Both the position numbers and the translations under genes were made by a program. 64,000 nucleotides of DNA from Buxus sempervirens. Its lineage: Eukaryota; Streptophyta; Magnoliopsida; Buxales; Buxaceae. The notes below the pieces were generated by a model. The model saw only the letters and a list, made by a program, of their open reading frames with translations, did no database searches and had not been told where the DNA came from. The stretch lies in NCBI GenBank assembly GCA_947561395.2, contig OX387184.1, forward strand, positions 4,340,001 to 4,404,000, in the 5' to 3' direction. The stretch's first letter is position 1. Each line of letters starts with the position of its first letter. Shown here one piece after another: positions 13,073-31,465 of the stretch.

Positions 13073-16000
13073 TTAGAAGCCAAAAAACTTGAAATGAAAA
13101 CACTTTAATAGATCTGTAAATCCACAAAAAGAAAACATTGAACAAAAGTCAAGGCAGTAGCAACTTACCAACTTCTTCTTCTTCTTCTTCTTATCAATAT
13201 AGGCTAGTAGTTCCTCCTGTCGGACTAGTGAATCCTCAAGAGCCTGAACAAACAACATTACTTGTACAAATGAGACTTCTTGGTTGAGTCCTGATTTCTG
13301 TGATAACTACATCACTCATCCAGAATTACTGTGTTTCATGTTATTTAAATTAGTCTACATATTATAAACTTAAATGCATTAAGATTCTATGATTCTGTAC
13401 CACCCTGGAAAAAGGGTTTTTCTTTTTTCTTTTTTCTTTTTTTTTCTTTTTCTTAAACAACAATCCAATGGATGATATCCCAGATAAAATCTGATTTTCC
13501 ACTTCATGCACTCATCAGCTGGCTAATAGCTTCATACCCATAAACATACTCAGAGACACATAAAAACACACAATATATATGCTCGCTATTCCACTTCTCC
13601 AGCTTTGAAACAGTCCAGTTATGTCTGTTTCATGGGCTATAACAAACTTGTGATTAAAAAAAACGTTTTTGTTGCTTAAGAAGTCATTTTTTGGAAATAG
13701 ATAACTTTCAGCTCTTATTCTAAATTTCAAACTCAGAAACAATATCTTTTATAGTTAGCTTCTCAAGATATTTATGCAGCCAATGCCAACCAGTGGGGAT
13801 AAGGCATTGTTGATTGATTTACTAAATTGATTTGGTCCTTTCTGTTCTATGTGGATAACAGATTCATGGGAATAAATGATGCTTACCTTCTTGGTTGCCG
13901 TAAGTTCTTGCTCCAGGGTATCAACACGGCTAACAGCAGCATTTAGCATTTCCTCCTTCTCTGGTGGCATCACTGCAGGTTTCATGCTGAGACCATTTAC
14001 TTTATCTTCCAACTCAGCCATACGTTTCATGATGGAGAAGTATTCCGCAGCAGGGATGGAGGATGCTGGTAGCTGGCGGGGATGTGACTGGCCTTTAAGC
14101 ATTGGGTCAATACAATAATCGTGAGAGGAATAGAGGGTGGCATCAGTGAGCCTCTTAGGAATGTTCTTGGTCAACCGGATCATGGTAACAATGCCCATAA
14201 CAAATGCCATGATTGCAGCAAAGATCTGACTGCTGACTCCTTCTGAACCTTTGCAAGCATCATGCATGGGGAAGTAACCTGGAAAGAAATATGATTATTG
14301 TTTCTATGGTATCAAATTCAAAAGGCAGTATTTAGCCTGAGAATCATTTTAACTTTTTTACTTAGAACTTCTCAGATGAACTGGAGCAAATATGTAATCC
14401 AATTTTCATGCCAGCAATCATGTGCAGTCACACATCTAATGAACCCTTTAGAGGATATTTCCCGATAAAAAAAACCACCTAATCTCATATTTTATAAGCT
14501 TCAGATTTTAACGTCTTCAAAAGGCAAATTTACAAATTGTTCAACAAAATGCCATAATAGTTGAGTGGCTACTGCAGCCCCAGTCCTGCTTATCCCTGAC
14601 CTAAAAAGATGCATGAGTGCAACCCAATAAACGGTAAATCCTTACCATGTCCACCATATTACCAGACACTGACTAACAAGCTATTACATGTCACCCCATT
14701 AATCCATTCACTTTATTGTGCAAGAGGGACCAAAACATCATGAATCCTGTACTTACGGAAACACATGCAGCACAGAACAGGCAGTTGGAAATGACCACAT
14801 CCTAAAATTTTAAAAAAATTCCTGATATGCCACTTTGCAGTTCTTTTTTAACCTATTACTGACCTTTATATTTCACAGAAAAAAAAAGTTTATCATAAAT
14901 CTACAACTCTGTACCTTTAGTGAGAGCATATTCCTCTGTTTGTGCCACTTTATTCCAATTTGTATCAACAGCTTTATCAACCATCGGGATGAACTCATCA
15001 CAATTGTAGGTGCCATAGCAGTTTCGGTTAATGTGAACCTGAATTTTTCCAGAAAAGCAATGTGAAAAACAGAATATTATAATAGTAATTGATAAAACAG
15101 AAGAGAACATAGAGAACAAAATACGAAAAGATATCTATGCTGGGAGATCAAACTAATTCAGATACATAGTGGCCCAAACACTCAAAAGAAAGCCATTAAA
15201 TCTGCGTTCCCAAGTCTTTTAATGGTGATTATTGTCCTCCTCAACACCAGATAAAATTTTTTAGTTTTTCATATTTGTCCAAATTCTTTCAAGGATACTG
15301 GAAGGCTTTGTTGTAAAAAAAAACCCAATAAAAGTCATGGAAATCCAAAAATGGTGACCATATTAAAATTACTTGAATAAGAGCAAAATCACGAATATTA
15401 TAAATTCTATGAAGTTTTAGCATCATGGGACATGCAAACATAAAAATATATACATTGTTTTAATTTCTATATGTCCAAGAGAAATATTAATCCTATTTTT
15501 CCAATTGAAATAATATTTTCAATGGCATGAAATCCACATCAATTATCAGGGCCTCCATTGGTTTCTAATCTGCATCCATTGGCAAAAGTTATAAGAATCT
15601 CACAATTGAATTGTTAAGACACATAATACAGCTTTCTAGCTTCTGGGACCACTAGCACTGCGAAGGTCCCTCCTCCTCGACTTCAAGTTATAAAGGTATT
15701 GACCTTTTCAACTCAAGAAGAACAAAGTCCGTAAAAAGTTGCTAAGTACTCATAATAACCACCCAGAGTTTCAAAACATGGAACTAACACTAGCTAAATC
15801 ACAATATCAAGAAATCGGAGTTCTCCCTTTAGCTGAATCTGACCTTAAAAACTAAATCTCTCTAGAAAAAAAATGCATAAGCCAACAACTTGGTCAATTC
15901 AACCAGTTGCCACAAGCCATTTAACGTTGGTCTCCCAAACTGATATTTTGGCATGCATACCTTATCAGTAGGCATTTATGCGTACCTCTTCATGAACAGG

Positions 16001-19000
16001 GGATAGTTGTGGGTGATCTACATAATCCCTTGGAATTCTAGGAGAGTGAGACCACAAGTCATCTGCATCTTGAACAGTCTCAGTGTTGGAGAAGTCACAT
16101 CCCTTCATATCATATTGTGATAAAAGTAAGGAACTTTATCAATAGTAAGAAAAATTGGAATATCTTTCTAGTCATAATAGTTTAGGAATAAAAGAAAGGA
16201 ACATTATGGGGCAAATCGTAAGGAGCAATATTTATGTTTAACGACCAGGAACCTTTGGATATGCCATATCATCCTCAGGAATTGTCTTCTCATCAGTGCC
16301 TTGAGTCACAGATTTCCTCGTACATTTGGCTTCACCATTTTGGACCATCTGTTTGTCAAAATATCTACTAGATATCTTAAGTGCACTTTGTATTTGCTAA
16401 CTTAGAAATATTAAGCAAACAAAAGGAATAACATACAACAAAAATAATGAACAATAAAAACAGTATGTGACCTTCATTATTTCTGGATCCTTCCATGGGC
16501 CTTTATCAGAGCGCATACAGCCACCTTGATTAGCACAAGTACAAGTACCCCCCAAAAAATCTGGCAACTCACTGTTACAAAAGTGGATAAATAAGATGCA
16601 ATGAGACTCCATACAAGCCATAATGTCTTCTTTTAAAATTTTCGATGTATATTAGTGCCGACGTTATTAGTCAACAAATTTACAGAGAAAAATCCTAGTT
16701 ATTTGACAAATGGAAATATGAGCCAAGAGAAAAATAGAAATATATCAAACTCACCTAGCATCAATTATTTCAAGCAACTTGCTTTGGAACTTATTACCAA
16801 GAACCTGATAGATAAAACCATTCATTGGTCAAGTGCAATTCCTGATTGAATTTTGCATTGTAAGGGTAACGAAAAGATATTTGCTTACATGGATTTTGGC
16901 AGTCGTCTTGGGATCAAGGAAACCCTTAATCGTGTTCCATAAAAGTCTAAATCCAGGACCTGCATTGATTATGAACATACGGCACAGGGTCTGCAAAGGA
17001 AAAAAAGTTCCAAATGACAACTCAAGAGGAGGAAAACTCGTGGAACGTTATTTTAAGCAGACAAGGGAGTACCTCAGGGTAATTGTCACTATCGACTTTC
17101 TGAAGGCGCAAGATAAGTTCCCTGGCAGCTTTGTTGAAATTTTTGAGTCCCTGAAGAACACGTTCATGTCTTATGAGAATAACGCCAAAGAATATTTCTT
17201 AAATAAATGGTACAGTAACTTTTTTAGTCACTGAACCAACCTGGAAGATAACAATTAAGTGATATCTGCTAAAAACTCAGGATTCGAAGGGCTCCTATGA
17301 AGTTTGATTATAGTTGGTTGCAATAATGGTGATGGTTCACATATCAATTATGTTTTAAGTATTATACTAGAAAGTTTCTTCAATTAGATTAAATTCGGTA
17401 TGCTATCCTTACATACCACGCCTTGCACATCCAGAATAGTAGTACTTTGATCAATATGCTTTTTCACTGCAATTGAACAAGCTGGAAACTTGACAGCAAA
17501 GGTCCTCTCAAACTCCTTTACATGATATTTCACATAACGGTCCATATCCGTTGCTTGCATCAGTTTGTTTGGATCAACTTTACCCAGTCTCTCAATATAG
17601 ACAGGTCTCCCATCCTTATCCACTCCATGATTTCCTTGGGGATAGTGTTCCAGAACTTCATCTATTTCCTTGAATTCAAAATCCTGCAAAGAAAATAAAG
17701 AGAGAGAGAGAGAGAAGATCAGACACGCAAACTGACACAAGAATGAGAGGGTTGTAATTCTGTTGAGCCAAGTAGCAGAATTCTGTAACATTGATCACCA
17801 ATTTTTCCCATGAGTACTACCTCCATGATCGTATCAGCACCAAATTCCTTCCTCCACTGAATCATATCAGCCCACATTTGCTTTGTTTTCTCAATATCAA
17901 ATTTCCTAGCCTTCAAAAATCTGTACCATAAGAATGCTAGTTAATATGAAAATTATCAGAAAAATTCACTGGATTGTTTTTAACTGAGAAGGATCATAAC
18001 AGTAATTTCTTTTACAGTACTTTGTCGAAAAGATATTCTCATACACATGTTCTTATACAAATTCATGTCTCCCTCAATTTATTCAGAAATGGAAACCCTA
18101 AATATCATATCTATTAATCTACATCAGCAGCTCTGTCCACATTAACAATCTATAACTATCTCCCACAAGAATCTAGAGAACTCACAATTTCATCCTAGGG
18201 TTTGGATCACTTTACTACCTGTTTTTAACAAAATATACTCCAAACAGATAAAAAAATATCTTCCTATTCAATTAATTACATAAAGAACATATGAAGCATG
18301 AATTACGCACATGACAGCTTCATTAAAGAACCCCATTTGTCCAAGTGTTCACTCAACCTAAATTCATACTAATGTTTAGGGCCCAAACACATTTTCCATA
18401 TTGCAAAAAGACCTCTCCTAAATCTGATTTCCTTTCTATTCAGTACTTTAAAATATATGAAATCAGTGGACAAATAAATTTTGCACACACATACATAAAT
18501 ATGTATGTGTGTTTGTATGTATAATGTGTGTCTGTGTGTATACGCATGTTTAACATATTTATTTATATTGCATATTCCAAGCTTTCCATCTGGCTCTCCA
18601 TGCAGGTTGAAAAGACATCAAACTGAAACTGGGAAAAATTCCCTTGGTCAAACATCAGCTCAGAAAAAAATTATCTAGAGACGTCAATGATGGAACAAGG
18701 AAAAGAAAGAAACCTAAGCATCATATGATAATCATCATGTCTTGAGGGTAGTAATTCTTCTAATATAAGTGCTTGGCGGAATGCATCAACTGCCTGCAAT
18801 TCCTCTGCATCATGCACATCCTCTATGGCAACAGACATAACTCTACTGTTTCTCCTACCCCTTTTTGTCAAAGAATGTCTGAACTTGGTAGAGGCATTGA
18901 TTGCTTTCTTTTTCAGAGATCCAATCCTAGTCTTCCTCTCATCCTCAGAGTATTCAATGTCTGATTTCTCAAGACCTGTTCATAAAAAATAGAAAGGAAG

Positions 19001-19082
19001 GATGCTCAAACCCAAGGTGTCAAAGTAAGAAAAACTGAAAAATTTTCCTTCACTTTTATAAAGAGAAAAGAGAGTGCGGAGG

Positions 19083-19116
<34 letters not shown>

Positions 19117-19923
19117 CGGGAGGGGGGAAGAGAGAGATTCCTCAATTTAATAACGCTATAAAACAGTAAAAAGAATCATCAGTTATATTCTAAGAAAACA
19201 ATAAGTTCAATCAATTAGAAGAATGACTCAATCCCCACAAGGTCCTGCTATACTGATACAATAAAATGCTCAATACTTGTAGCAAATATTCTCCGTGATC
19301 TTTCTTTAGTGTTTTACCAACCACAAGACATGATCCTGAACTAAATCATATATTATATACAAGCTAATAACATCTAAAATTTCAGAGGCTAGTGTTATTC
19401 AACCATGAATTTTCCTTACATATATTGCTAACTCGTTAAATACACAATAAAAGGGTATTATTTACTTGATTTGGATATTTAATTTAGTTACATAATTCTC
19501 TGACATTTAGTTTAAGATGTTAGAACTTCTGTAAGCTATAGGGTTCTACTTTGACAGGTTCCTAGCTAATTTGAATTTTAAACACTTTACTATTAGAGGG
19601 ATGGTACAATGCAAACCATAATTTTCCTCTAGTGTTGTGTTGTCTTTTTATAAATTTAATTGTTCAGTTGGAGAACGACAAATAAAATTTGTTTTTCAAA
19701 TATATATATATATATATAAGAAAATTTGTTTTTCAATTATTGAATTCTATTTTACATAGGAATTGGAATTATTGAAAATAATTCTAGCCTTCATTCCTTT
19801 CATTTAGATGAAAAATGTTAGAGTGTCGTAAACAAACAAAAAGAAGAAGAAGAAAGACTGCAATTTTATTTACTAGTATAACAATTTACCAGGTCTTGCA
19901 CATCGGTCAATAGGTCCAGACAT
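13073..19923 (-). CDS. SFH-type Sec14/nodulin phosphatidylinositol transfer protein, second paralogue
   Basis: A complete minus-strand paralogue of the gene at the left of the window. Exons: 19923-19890, 18975-18714, 17920-17821, 17683-17417, 17150-17073, 16990-16889, 16804-16755, 16571-16472, 16348-16253, 16102-15986, 15038-14915, 14278-13887, 13243-13169, 13087-13073. The total is 1812 nt, 603 residues. The start [12 protein letters not shown] fits the family. CRAL-TRIO N is near residues 80-130 ([19 protein letters not shown]) and the lipid-binding domain near 145-310 ([35 protein letters not shown]). A hydrophobic stretch lies near 462-478 ([16 protein letters not shown]), then a coiled coil and a lysine-rich tail. 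Five exons have the same length as in the partner gene (100, 267, 78, 102, 50 nt). The tail reads [12 protein letters not shown] instead of KKKFCW; the final acceptor is the least certain splice site. A 5'-UTR intron is likely, since the sequence just upstream of the ATG has no obvious promoter. Confidence 0.93.
19089..19116. repeat. (GA)n microsatellite in SFH intron
   Basis: About 14 GA dinucleotides in a row lie inside the second intron of the minus-strand SFH gene. A shorter (TA)n run lies at about 19701-19716 in the same intron. Confidence 0.9.
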
Positions 19924-20960
19924 GATGTTACAAATGATTCTTGTTTATGAACTCACTCCTGAGACAGCCAAAGGGCAGGAGAATCAAGCACTCATATCAA
20001 TATGCCAGAACTAGAGCCCTCAACAAATGCCTGCACCTTCAACCATGGAAATATCAGAAAGAAATAATTGCATATTCTGAAGCATATAGAATCTAGCTCC
20101 ACCAAATCAACTGTCATACCAGTATCATAGATTTAAATGAAACCACCCAGTATCATATCTAATATATAAAAATAATAGTAATAATAAGAATGATCATAAC
20201 AATAATATGATTTGTAATCCTTTATTTCATCCAAGATTCGGAATTTCTTTGCATAGTAACTCAAACCCTTGAATCTGGTCAAAAAATATCCTTTATCCTC
20301 ATTACAATCAAAACAATAAAATTGCATCTAACTATTATAACACAATTCAGGGAAGAGAAAACAGTGGAAAGTAAAGAAAGGAACATGAATTATTCATTTT
20401 GACAATGCAAATAAGGTGTCTGAGCATACAGAGAATTATAAGACTTCAATCAAACTGTTTAATCATCAAAGGAAAAAAAAAAAAATTCAACACTGCGCCC
20501 AGCTTGACATGAAAGGCGAAAATGCAGTAATTATACATGGGATAAGGAAATTCGATACCAGAAACCCAAATTAGAATTACATGAAAGATCTCTTGCGTGA
20601 AGACAGAGAAAGAAAGAGAGCGAAGGAAACCAGGACATTACCTCTCGAAAAAATGTAGGATTGTGAGAAAGGGAGTCGTATAAATGACCGCATAATCCAC
20701 TTCAGTTGTCGCCCTCGGAAAAACGGCCAATGAGACTGTGAGGAGCGCACGACGCGAAGCGATCAATGCGCAAAAGAGAATCAAATGTAGAAAGAGGAAA
20801 CAAAAAATAGTAGGAGATTGGGTTTGTTTTATATTCTTGACGGAGTCTCCTCGCCATTTTCCCGTTTTGCTTCTGCTTCTGCGAGAGATGAAGAAGGAAG
20901 AACCGCCGAAATGCAAGCCACTCCCTACAAATCCTACCAACCCTTGGAACATACCCTAAC
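19924..20960 (-). promoter_or_regulatory. Probable 5' leader and promoter of the minus-strand SFH gene
   Basis: This is inferred from position only. On the minus strand there is a plausible donor (GAG before GTAATG, near 20642) and the coding exon starts at 19923, so a 5'-UTR intron of roughly 0.65 kb may separate an untranslated first exon near 20.65-20.95 kb from the ATG. Overlapping open frames at 20638-21143 show no family features and look like UTR or chance frames. Confidence 0.35.
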
Positions 20961-21149
20961 AAACTTCTCAACGGCTCTCTTTGGCCTCTGGCGGTAAAAG
21001 CTATTCGATGCGTGGCGAGCATCTACTTTCGACGTGCCGTGGATCTGTACATTCACCAAACGAACTGCAGAGCTCAAAATAGCGCGGCTTTTGCCCGGTT
21101 TAATGAATTTGGGTTCAGCACCTCTTAAAATTAGTTGGCTCAAATTCAG

Positions 21150-21545
21150 TTTAGTTCACCCCCCCAATCCGAACTTCTTGAGACCAAAAGTGTTTTGTTT
21201 TTTTGGCTCGCATAAAACATTTAAGATAACTAAAAAATACTTATAGTGGGATGTTTTACGTTGTAGCATCCCACTCCAACAGCAAAAGCAATGTACTTCA
21301 ACCCACCCTCAATCCAAACTTCTTGAGACCAATCAAACCCTAAAATTATTTTTTGAACATGGACTAGGTTTATGTTTTCTAATAAAATACATGCCTGTTG
21401 GGTGGCACAGGCCATATGAATTAAACTAAAGTGTTATATTTTCCCAAGTGAGCCCCGTATAAAACATTATTAATAATTAAAAATACTAACTGTGGGATGC
21501 TCCATGTGGCAGCATCCCACTCTAACAACAGGAACAATGTACGTT
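21150..21545. repeat. Imperfect direct duplication in intergenic DNA
   Basis: Two related stretches, about 21150-21300 and 21301-21545, share AACTTCTTGAGACC, ATAAAACATT, GTGGGATG and AGCATCCCACTC in the same order. The second has about 70-90 bp of extra sequence in its middle. Each contains a small palindrome around GTGGGATG...CATCCCAC. The origin is not recognised. Confidence 0.55.
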
Positions 21546-21962
21546 AAAATTAGAAAATATTGTATCCTGGAAGCAAAGACCGCCTTGTTGTTTAGTGCCT
21601 ACATCTTTGTCTATCGTTGCTGAGATCTCCATCCGTTCATTGTTTTTTGACATGTTATGATCCTAAATGTTAAGTAATTAACCAATCAAGTTTTTATGAG
21701 TCCTAGGGCCCTTGGAATGACAATTGAGCATGTAATAAATGGTATTAGAGTAGGCATCATGTCCCGAGTTCGACTCAAAGAGAGGAAGACTTATAGGCTC
21801 GATTAAATTGCCTTGATATTATGTATGAGCATCGTGCTAAGTCACGAACATTGGTAGATTAGTGAAGCCCTCAAAAGAGAAATGGTTACCACCAAGTCAC
21901 TATAAATAGATTGGGCTGCTAGCTAGGAACGTTGGCTTAAGAGTGTAATGGAATACTACAAT

Positions 21963-22535
21963 TAGGGCTGTTCATGGGCTAGGCGACTTGCCCAGCCTGA
22001 GGTGGCCAGCCTATTTTTTTATGGGCTTGATCATGCCATGGTTGACCATAGGGTCGGGCTGGAACTGATTTTTAAAAGCTCAAAAATATTTGGACGGGCT
22101 TGGTCAAAAATAAAAAATGTCGGACTGGCTTGAAGTTTAACTTTTTAATTGGTTTTTTCTTTTTATTATTTAATTAACACCTTCTTTTTTAACCTTAAAC
22201 TGCTTATATCTACTCCATAAATCATTATTCTTCCATCTCTTTGTCAAAATAGTGATACTTTTTGTTGGCAATTGAAATTTCCCCTAACCTTTTTTTTTGA
22301 ATTATCATAAAAAGAAAATATTAGCATTTTTGCCTTCCTTTTAAGTGTAAAATTAGATGTCTAAGTGATTATTGTTGGGTGGATTTGGTTGGGCTTGGGC
22401 ATTTAAGTGTGTTCATTGAATAGGCTTAGTTATTAATCACAAGCCTAATGATCAGGCTGGGCGGGCTTCGACAAAGATCATATTACTTATATGTGACCTT
22501 TGGCCCGGCTCAAACCCGCCCAATGATCAGCCCTA
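21963..22535. mobile_element. Non-autonomous hAT-type MITE
   Basis: The ends are inverted: the left starts TAGGGCTGTTCATGGGC and the right, read outward, starts TAGGGCTGATCATTGGGC. The flanks are an 8-bp duplication with one mismatch, ACTACAAT at 21955-21962 and ACTACGAT at 22536-22543. An 8-bp duplication is the hAT signature. There is no coding capacity; the element is 573 bp. Inner parts near both ends are rich in GGCTTGG/GGGCGGG-type words. Confidence 0.75.
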
Positions 22536-22608
22536 ACTACGATCCTAAAAGTTAAATAATTAACCAACCAAGTTCATAAGTTGCGGGGCTTTTAGGCGAT
22601 GGTCATCT

Positions 22609-22818
22609 GGGATGAAATCGTCTGCCGTAAGATTGTGTGGCAGACATGTGCAACACCATAAAATGATGGCACGTGTAATATCTCATAGCTTATATTTTTT
22701 CTGTTAAAATATCTTTTCACATTGAAAACTGTGAAAAGATACAAGCCATGAGATTGGCAACATCTCATTGGGGCTGCCAATGCCTGCCGCACCACCTTGC
22801 GGCAGACGATTTCAACCC
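22609..22818. mobile_element. Mutator-like MITE, 210 bp
   Basis: The left end reads GGGATGAAATCGTCTGCCG and the right end, read outward, GGGTTGAAATCGTCTGCCG. The element is flanked by a perfect 9-bp duplication, TGGTCATCT, at 22600-22608 and 22819-22827. Nine bp is the duplication size made by Mutator-like transposases. The inner part contains a second inverted repeat around 22685-22765, so the whole can fold into a hairpin. It lies about 230 bp before the DAPDC start codon. Confidence 0.82.
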
Positions 22819-22922
22819 TGGTCATCTAACATGCCATCACAACGATTCTATTCCTACCAAATTCTTAATTTGCGGGTTGAACCGATCGGGTACTGTTTCG
22901 CATCTAATCGGGTATTCTGTGT

Positions 22923-22964
22923 AGGCCCACGTGCCCACGTGCCTGCTGAACCCTAAACCCTAAA
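22923..22964 (+). promoter_or_regulatory. DAPDC proximal promoter: site II, two G-boxes and telo-box
   Basis: Within 42 bp lie AGGCCCA (22923-22929, a site II element on the reverse strand), two CACGTG G-boxes (22928-22933 and 22936-22941) and a double telo-box, AACCCTAAACCCTAAA (22949-22964). Site II with telo-box is typical of plant housekeeping and growth-linked promoters, and G-boxes bind bZIP and bHLH factors. The cluster ends about 85 bp before the ATG. The motifs are seen directly; the function is inferred. Confidence 0.7.
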
Positions 22965-23033
22965 AGATCATCCTTGAAGCCTTGGATCAGCGTCTGAAAG
23001 GCGACTTCGAAGTTAACGTCTCCTCCAGTTTAG

Positions 23034-29011
<5,978 letters not shown>

Positions 29012-29896
29012 GTACGTTAATATGGGCACAGGACGAATTTTGAGCACTGTGGGAAGGGAGGCTCAGGCTCTTTGCTTGTAGTTTATGCATGGTGTCTTGC
29101 ATTTACACCTTTATCGAGTGTAATATACGAGGTTGTTATTTTCAACAGTTACGTAAATTTGTCAACCCTGTACGTTATCAACAAGGTTACTGGACGAGAA
29201 ATAAAAATGAAAAGCTGAAGCTAATCTTGAAACTGTCATGTCGAGGTATCTCAGGATCCAATTTCGCGAGAATTTTCATATCCTTTATATCGTTGCACCC
29301 CTTCCCCTCACGTTTTAATTATTTGTTTCTGTTCGATGTAGATATTTTTCCATGGTGCCAATGTTTCCATTCTTTTAGGGCTTTCTGAGTTTCTAAGTGG
29401 ACGAGGTGCCACGTTGTATGTTGTATCCATATTGCCAAGTAAAGAAATTGTGAGATCTGAGCTTCTTGTTCTTGGAACAGAAACTTTTCTTTCAGTTTAT
29501 TACGTTGGGTTGATACTGCTAATGCTAAATCAATGGGATTGCAAGTGTAATTTGCGATTGAACTGAAAACTCAAAAATTCTGTCATATATGCCGAGCTTT
29601 ATAAAAGAGGGATATTGTTTTTAATTTTGTAGAAGGGGGCTAAAATTTGAAGTTTCATAAAAAGGGCTTAAATAAATTTCTAGCCTTGTAGCAAAGGGTA
29701 AATATTGCGTTGTTTGGATTTGCCTTTAAAAATGTTATTTTCAAAAAGTAGTAAAATGTGAAGGTGGGTTTTTTTTTAATAAGATAAGATTTTGTTGCTT
29801 ATCATCAGAGGCCAAAACTAAAACCAACTGGGCTAAATTGATCGGGCATGGAACTGAAACGCCAACCCCAACATCATCAAGTGTATTTACATATAA
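29012..29896. other. Intergenic region between convergent DAPDC and ATPase genes
   Basis: This 885-bp gap between two convergent genes should hold the DAPDC 3' UTR on its left (an AATAAA lies near 29201). No additional gene, RNA or transposon end is seen. Confidence 0.5.
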
Positions 29897-31465
29897 TCAT
29901 CTGATATCATTGCTGTTGGGTGCCGGTTTGTCCATCGTCTCCGATGGTTTTGGTCTTTTCAAATTCGTTCTCTTCTTGCTCTGGAGGAATTCAACGAGGC
30001 TTTTAAGGCCCACTTCTACATCATCGGTCTTCATCAGCTCACCTGCAACGTCTGCTGGGGTTGCATCTACCTCTTCAATCAACCGTTCAATCTCTCGGAA
30101 TAGCTGATGATGGCGTACCCCGAGATAGTTGAAAGCCAGTTGCCTGAACCCACTAGGGGTGCAGTAGCTCATATGGATGTGCAGGTCCATTCGTCCAGGC
30201 CGCAACAATGCCGGGTCAAGCCGTTCTTTCTTATTGGTCGTGAACACGATGATCCGCTCATCTCCGCAGCTCGACCACAACCCATCAATGCAGTTGAGTA
30301 ATCCCGACAGCGTCACCTGTAAGTGATCAAAGACAGTAGCATTTATGTAACAGATAATATAACATTCTTGTGCAACTAGTTACACCGACCTTGTTGTTGA
30401 TGCCGGCCACTTCTCGATCTCTGAACTCAATGGTGCAATCGACGTCCTCCATCACTAGTATCGATCGGTTGGCGGTGCCGACTAGCAATTTCCTGATATC
30501 CAAATTGCACAGGACCTCGGTAAGATCCAAGTCGTAGATGTCGAAGTTCAGATATAATTCGCCATGGCGGCCACCAAGCTCGACTTTCCCGTGCCGGGAG
30601 GGCCGTACAACAAATACCCACGTTTCCAAGCCCTCCCTACTCTTCTGTAGAACTTCTTTCTCTTAACAAAGCGCTGGAGATCGTCCATCACCGCCTTCTT
30701 GAGCTCCGGTTCCATGGCCAGCGTGTCGAAAGTCGCCGGATGGTCGAGGTTAATGGAGCCCCAGTATTCGGAGCGGTTGTAATCAATCGAATGGAGCTTG
30801 AGTACCTTCCGTTCTTCCTTAATAAGCTTCGATTGGTGTAGGATGTAAGGAAGGTACGAACCCAACACTGTGTCTATGTGTTTCTTGGGAAAACTGAGCT
30901 CAACTGATCGAATATCGGATCGTCGAGTGGACTCGGGAGCACCGTAGTATTTGAATCGAGAGCGTGCCAACACTGTGTCTATGTGTTTCTTGGGAACACT
31001 GAGCTCAACTGATCGGATATGGGATCGTCGAGTGGACGGTGGTTGTTCGACCGGAACGCAGAAGGACACCCACTTGAAGTGAACTCCTCGGAAGACATCA
31101 AGAATCTCTTGGTTTCTGTCGGCGGGGAGCGTGGGTTTCTTCTCCTTGGGTGGGTGGCTGACCTTGATTCGCCGAATGGAGGGAGTAATTTTGGTGCTTA
31201 AGTATAGATTAGCGGCTTCGAACATTTGATTGGTGGCGAGCCCATCGGATTCTTCGATGATTAAGGTGAGTTCAGAGGAGAGACGATTGGAGAGGATTCG
31301 AAGGCGAGAGGAGAAGTAGTCACATATGCCATCGGGAATTAAATCATAGAGAATGGAGCGAAAGAGAACGACAGAGGCAGCGAGAGAGGCGGCAGCTGAT
31401 AGAACTGCTCTCGAGGAGGGAAATGGAATCGTTTGGGGCGACGAGGCATTCGTGAGGAGGCTCAT
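29897..31465 (-). pseudogene. BCS1-type AAA-ATPase with a frame break (probable pseudogene)
   Basis: Plant BCS1-like AAA-ATPases are membrane-anchored ATP-driven proteins of mitochondria or ER. Two exons: 31465-30390 and 30316-29897. The N-terminal hydrophobic segment (VLSAAASLAASVVLFRSILY, residues ~21-40), the BCS1 N region, Walker A GPPGTGKSS (~residues 289-297), Walker B (ILVMEDVDC), a sensor stretch (IIVFTTNKKERLDPALLRPG) and the C-terminal YLGV region are present. Right after MANY, near 30552, two extra bases (a repeated AT) shift the frame; the downstream frame then continues with LNFDIYDLDLTEV. Residues ~144-213 contain a 35-residue tandem duplication (RRS-IRSVELS-PKKHIDTVL twice). 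The break removes Walker B and all later parts from the first frame, so the gene is probably inactive unless the two bases are a sequencing error. A hAT element sits 228 bp upstream of the ATG. Family call firm; status less so. Confidence 0.8.
30803..31033 (-). repeat. 105-bp in-frame tandem duplication in the ATPase gene
   Basis: Two stretches offset by 105 bp share most of their sequence; each encodes RRS(H/D)IRSVELS(V/F)PKK followed by HIDTVL. Family members have this segment once (ELSF..KH.D.VL.SYLPY), so the upstream copy, followed by ARSRFKYYGAPE, is the extra one. The frame is kept through both copies. Limits are approximate. Confidence 0.8.

Noticed and set aside
20638-21143. Overlapping open frames of 69-106 codons
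   Set aside because: Placed where the 5' leader or promoter of the minus-strand SFH gene is expected; no recognisable protein features and no splice support.
21720-21900. tRNA-like words (GGTATTAGAG and GTTCGACTC)
   Set aside because: No cloverleaf can be drawn and spacing does not fit a tRNA; perhaps a decayed retroelement piece but too weak to call.
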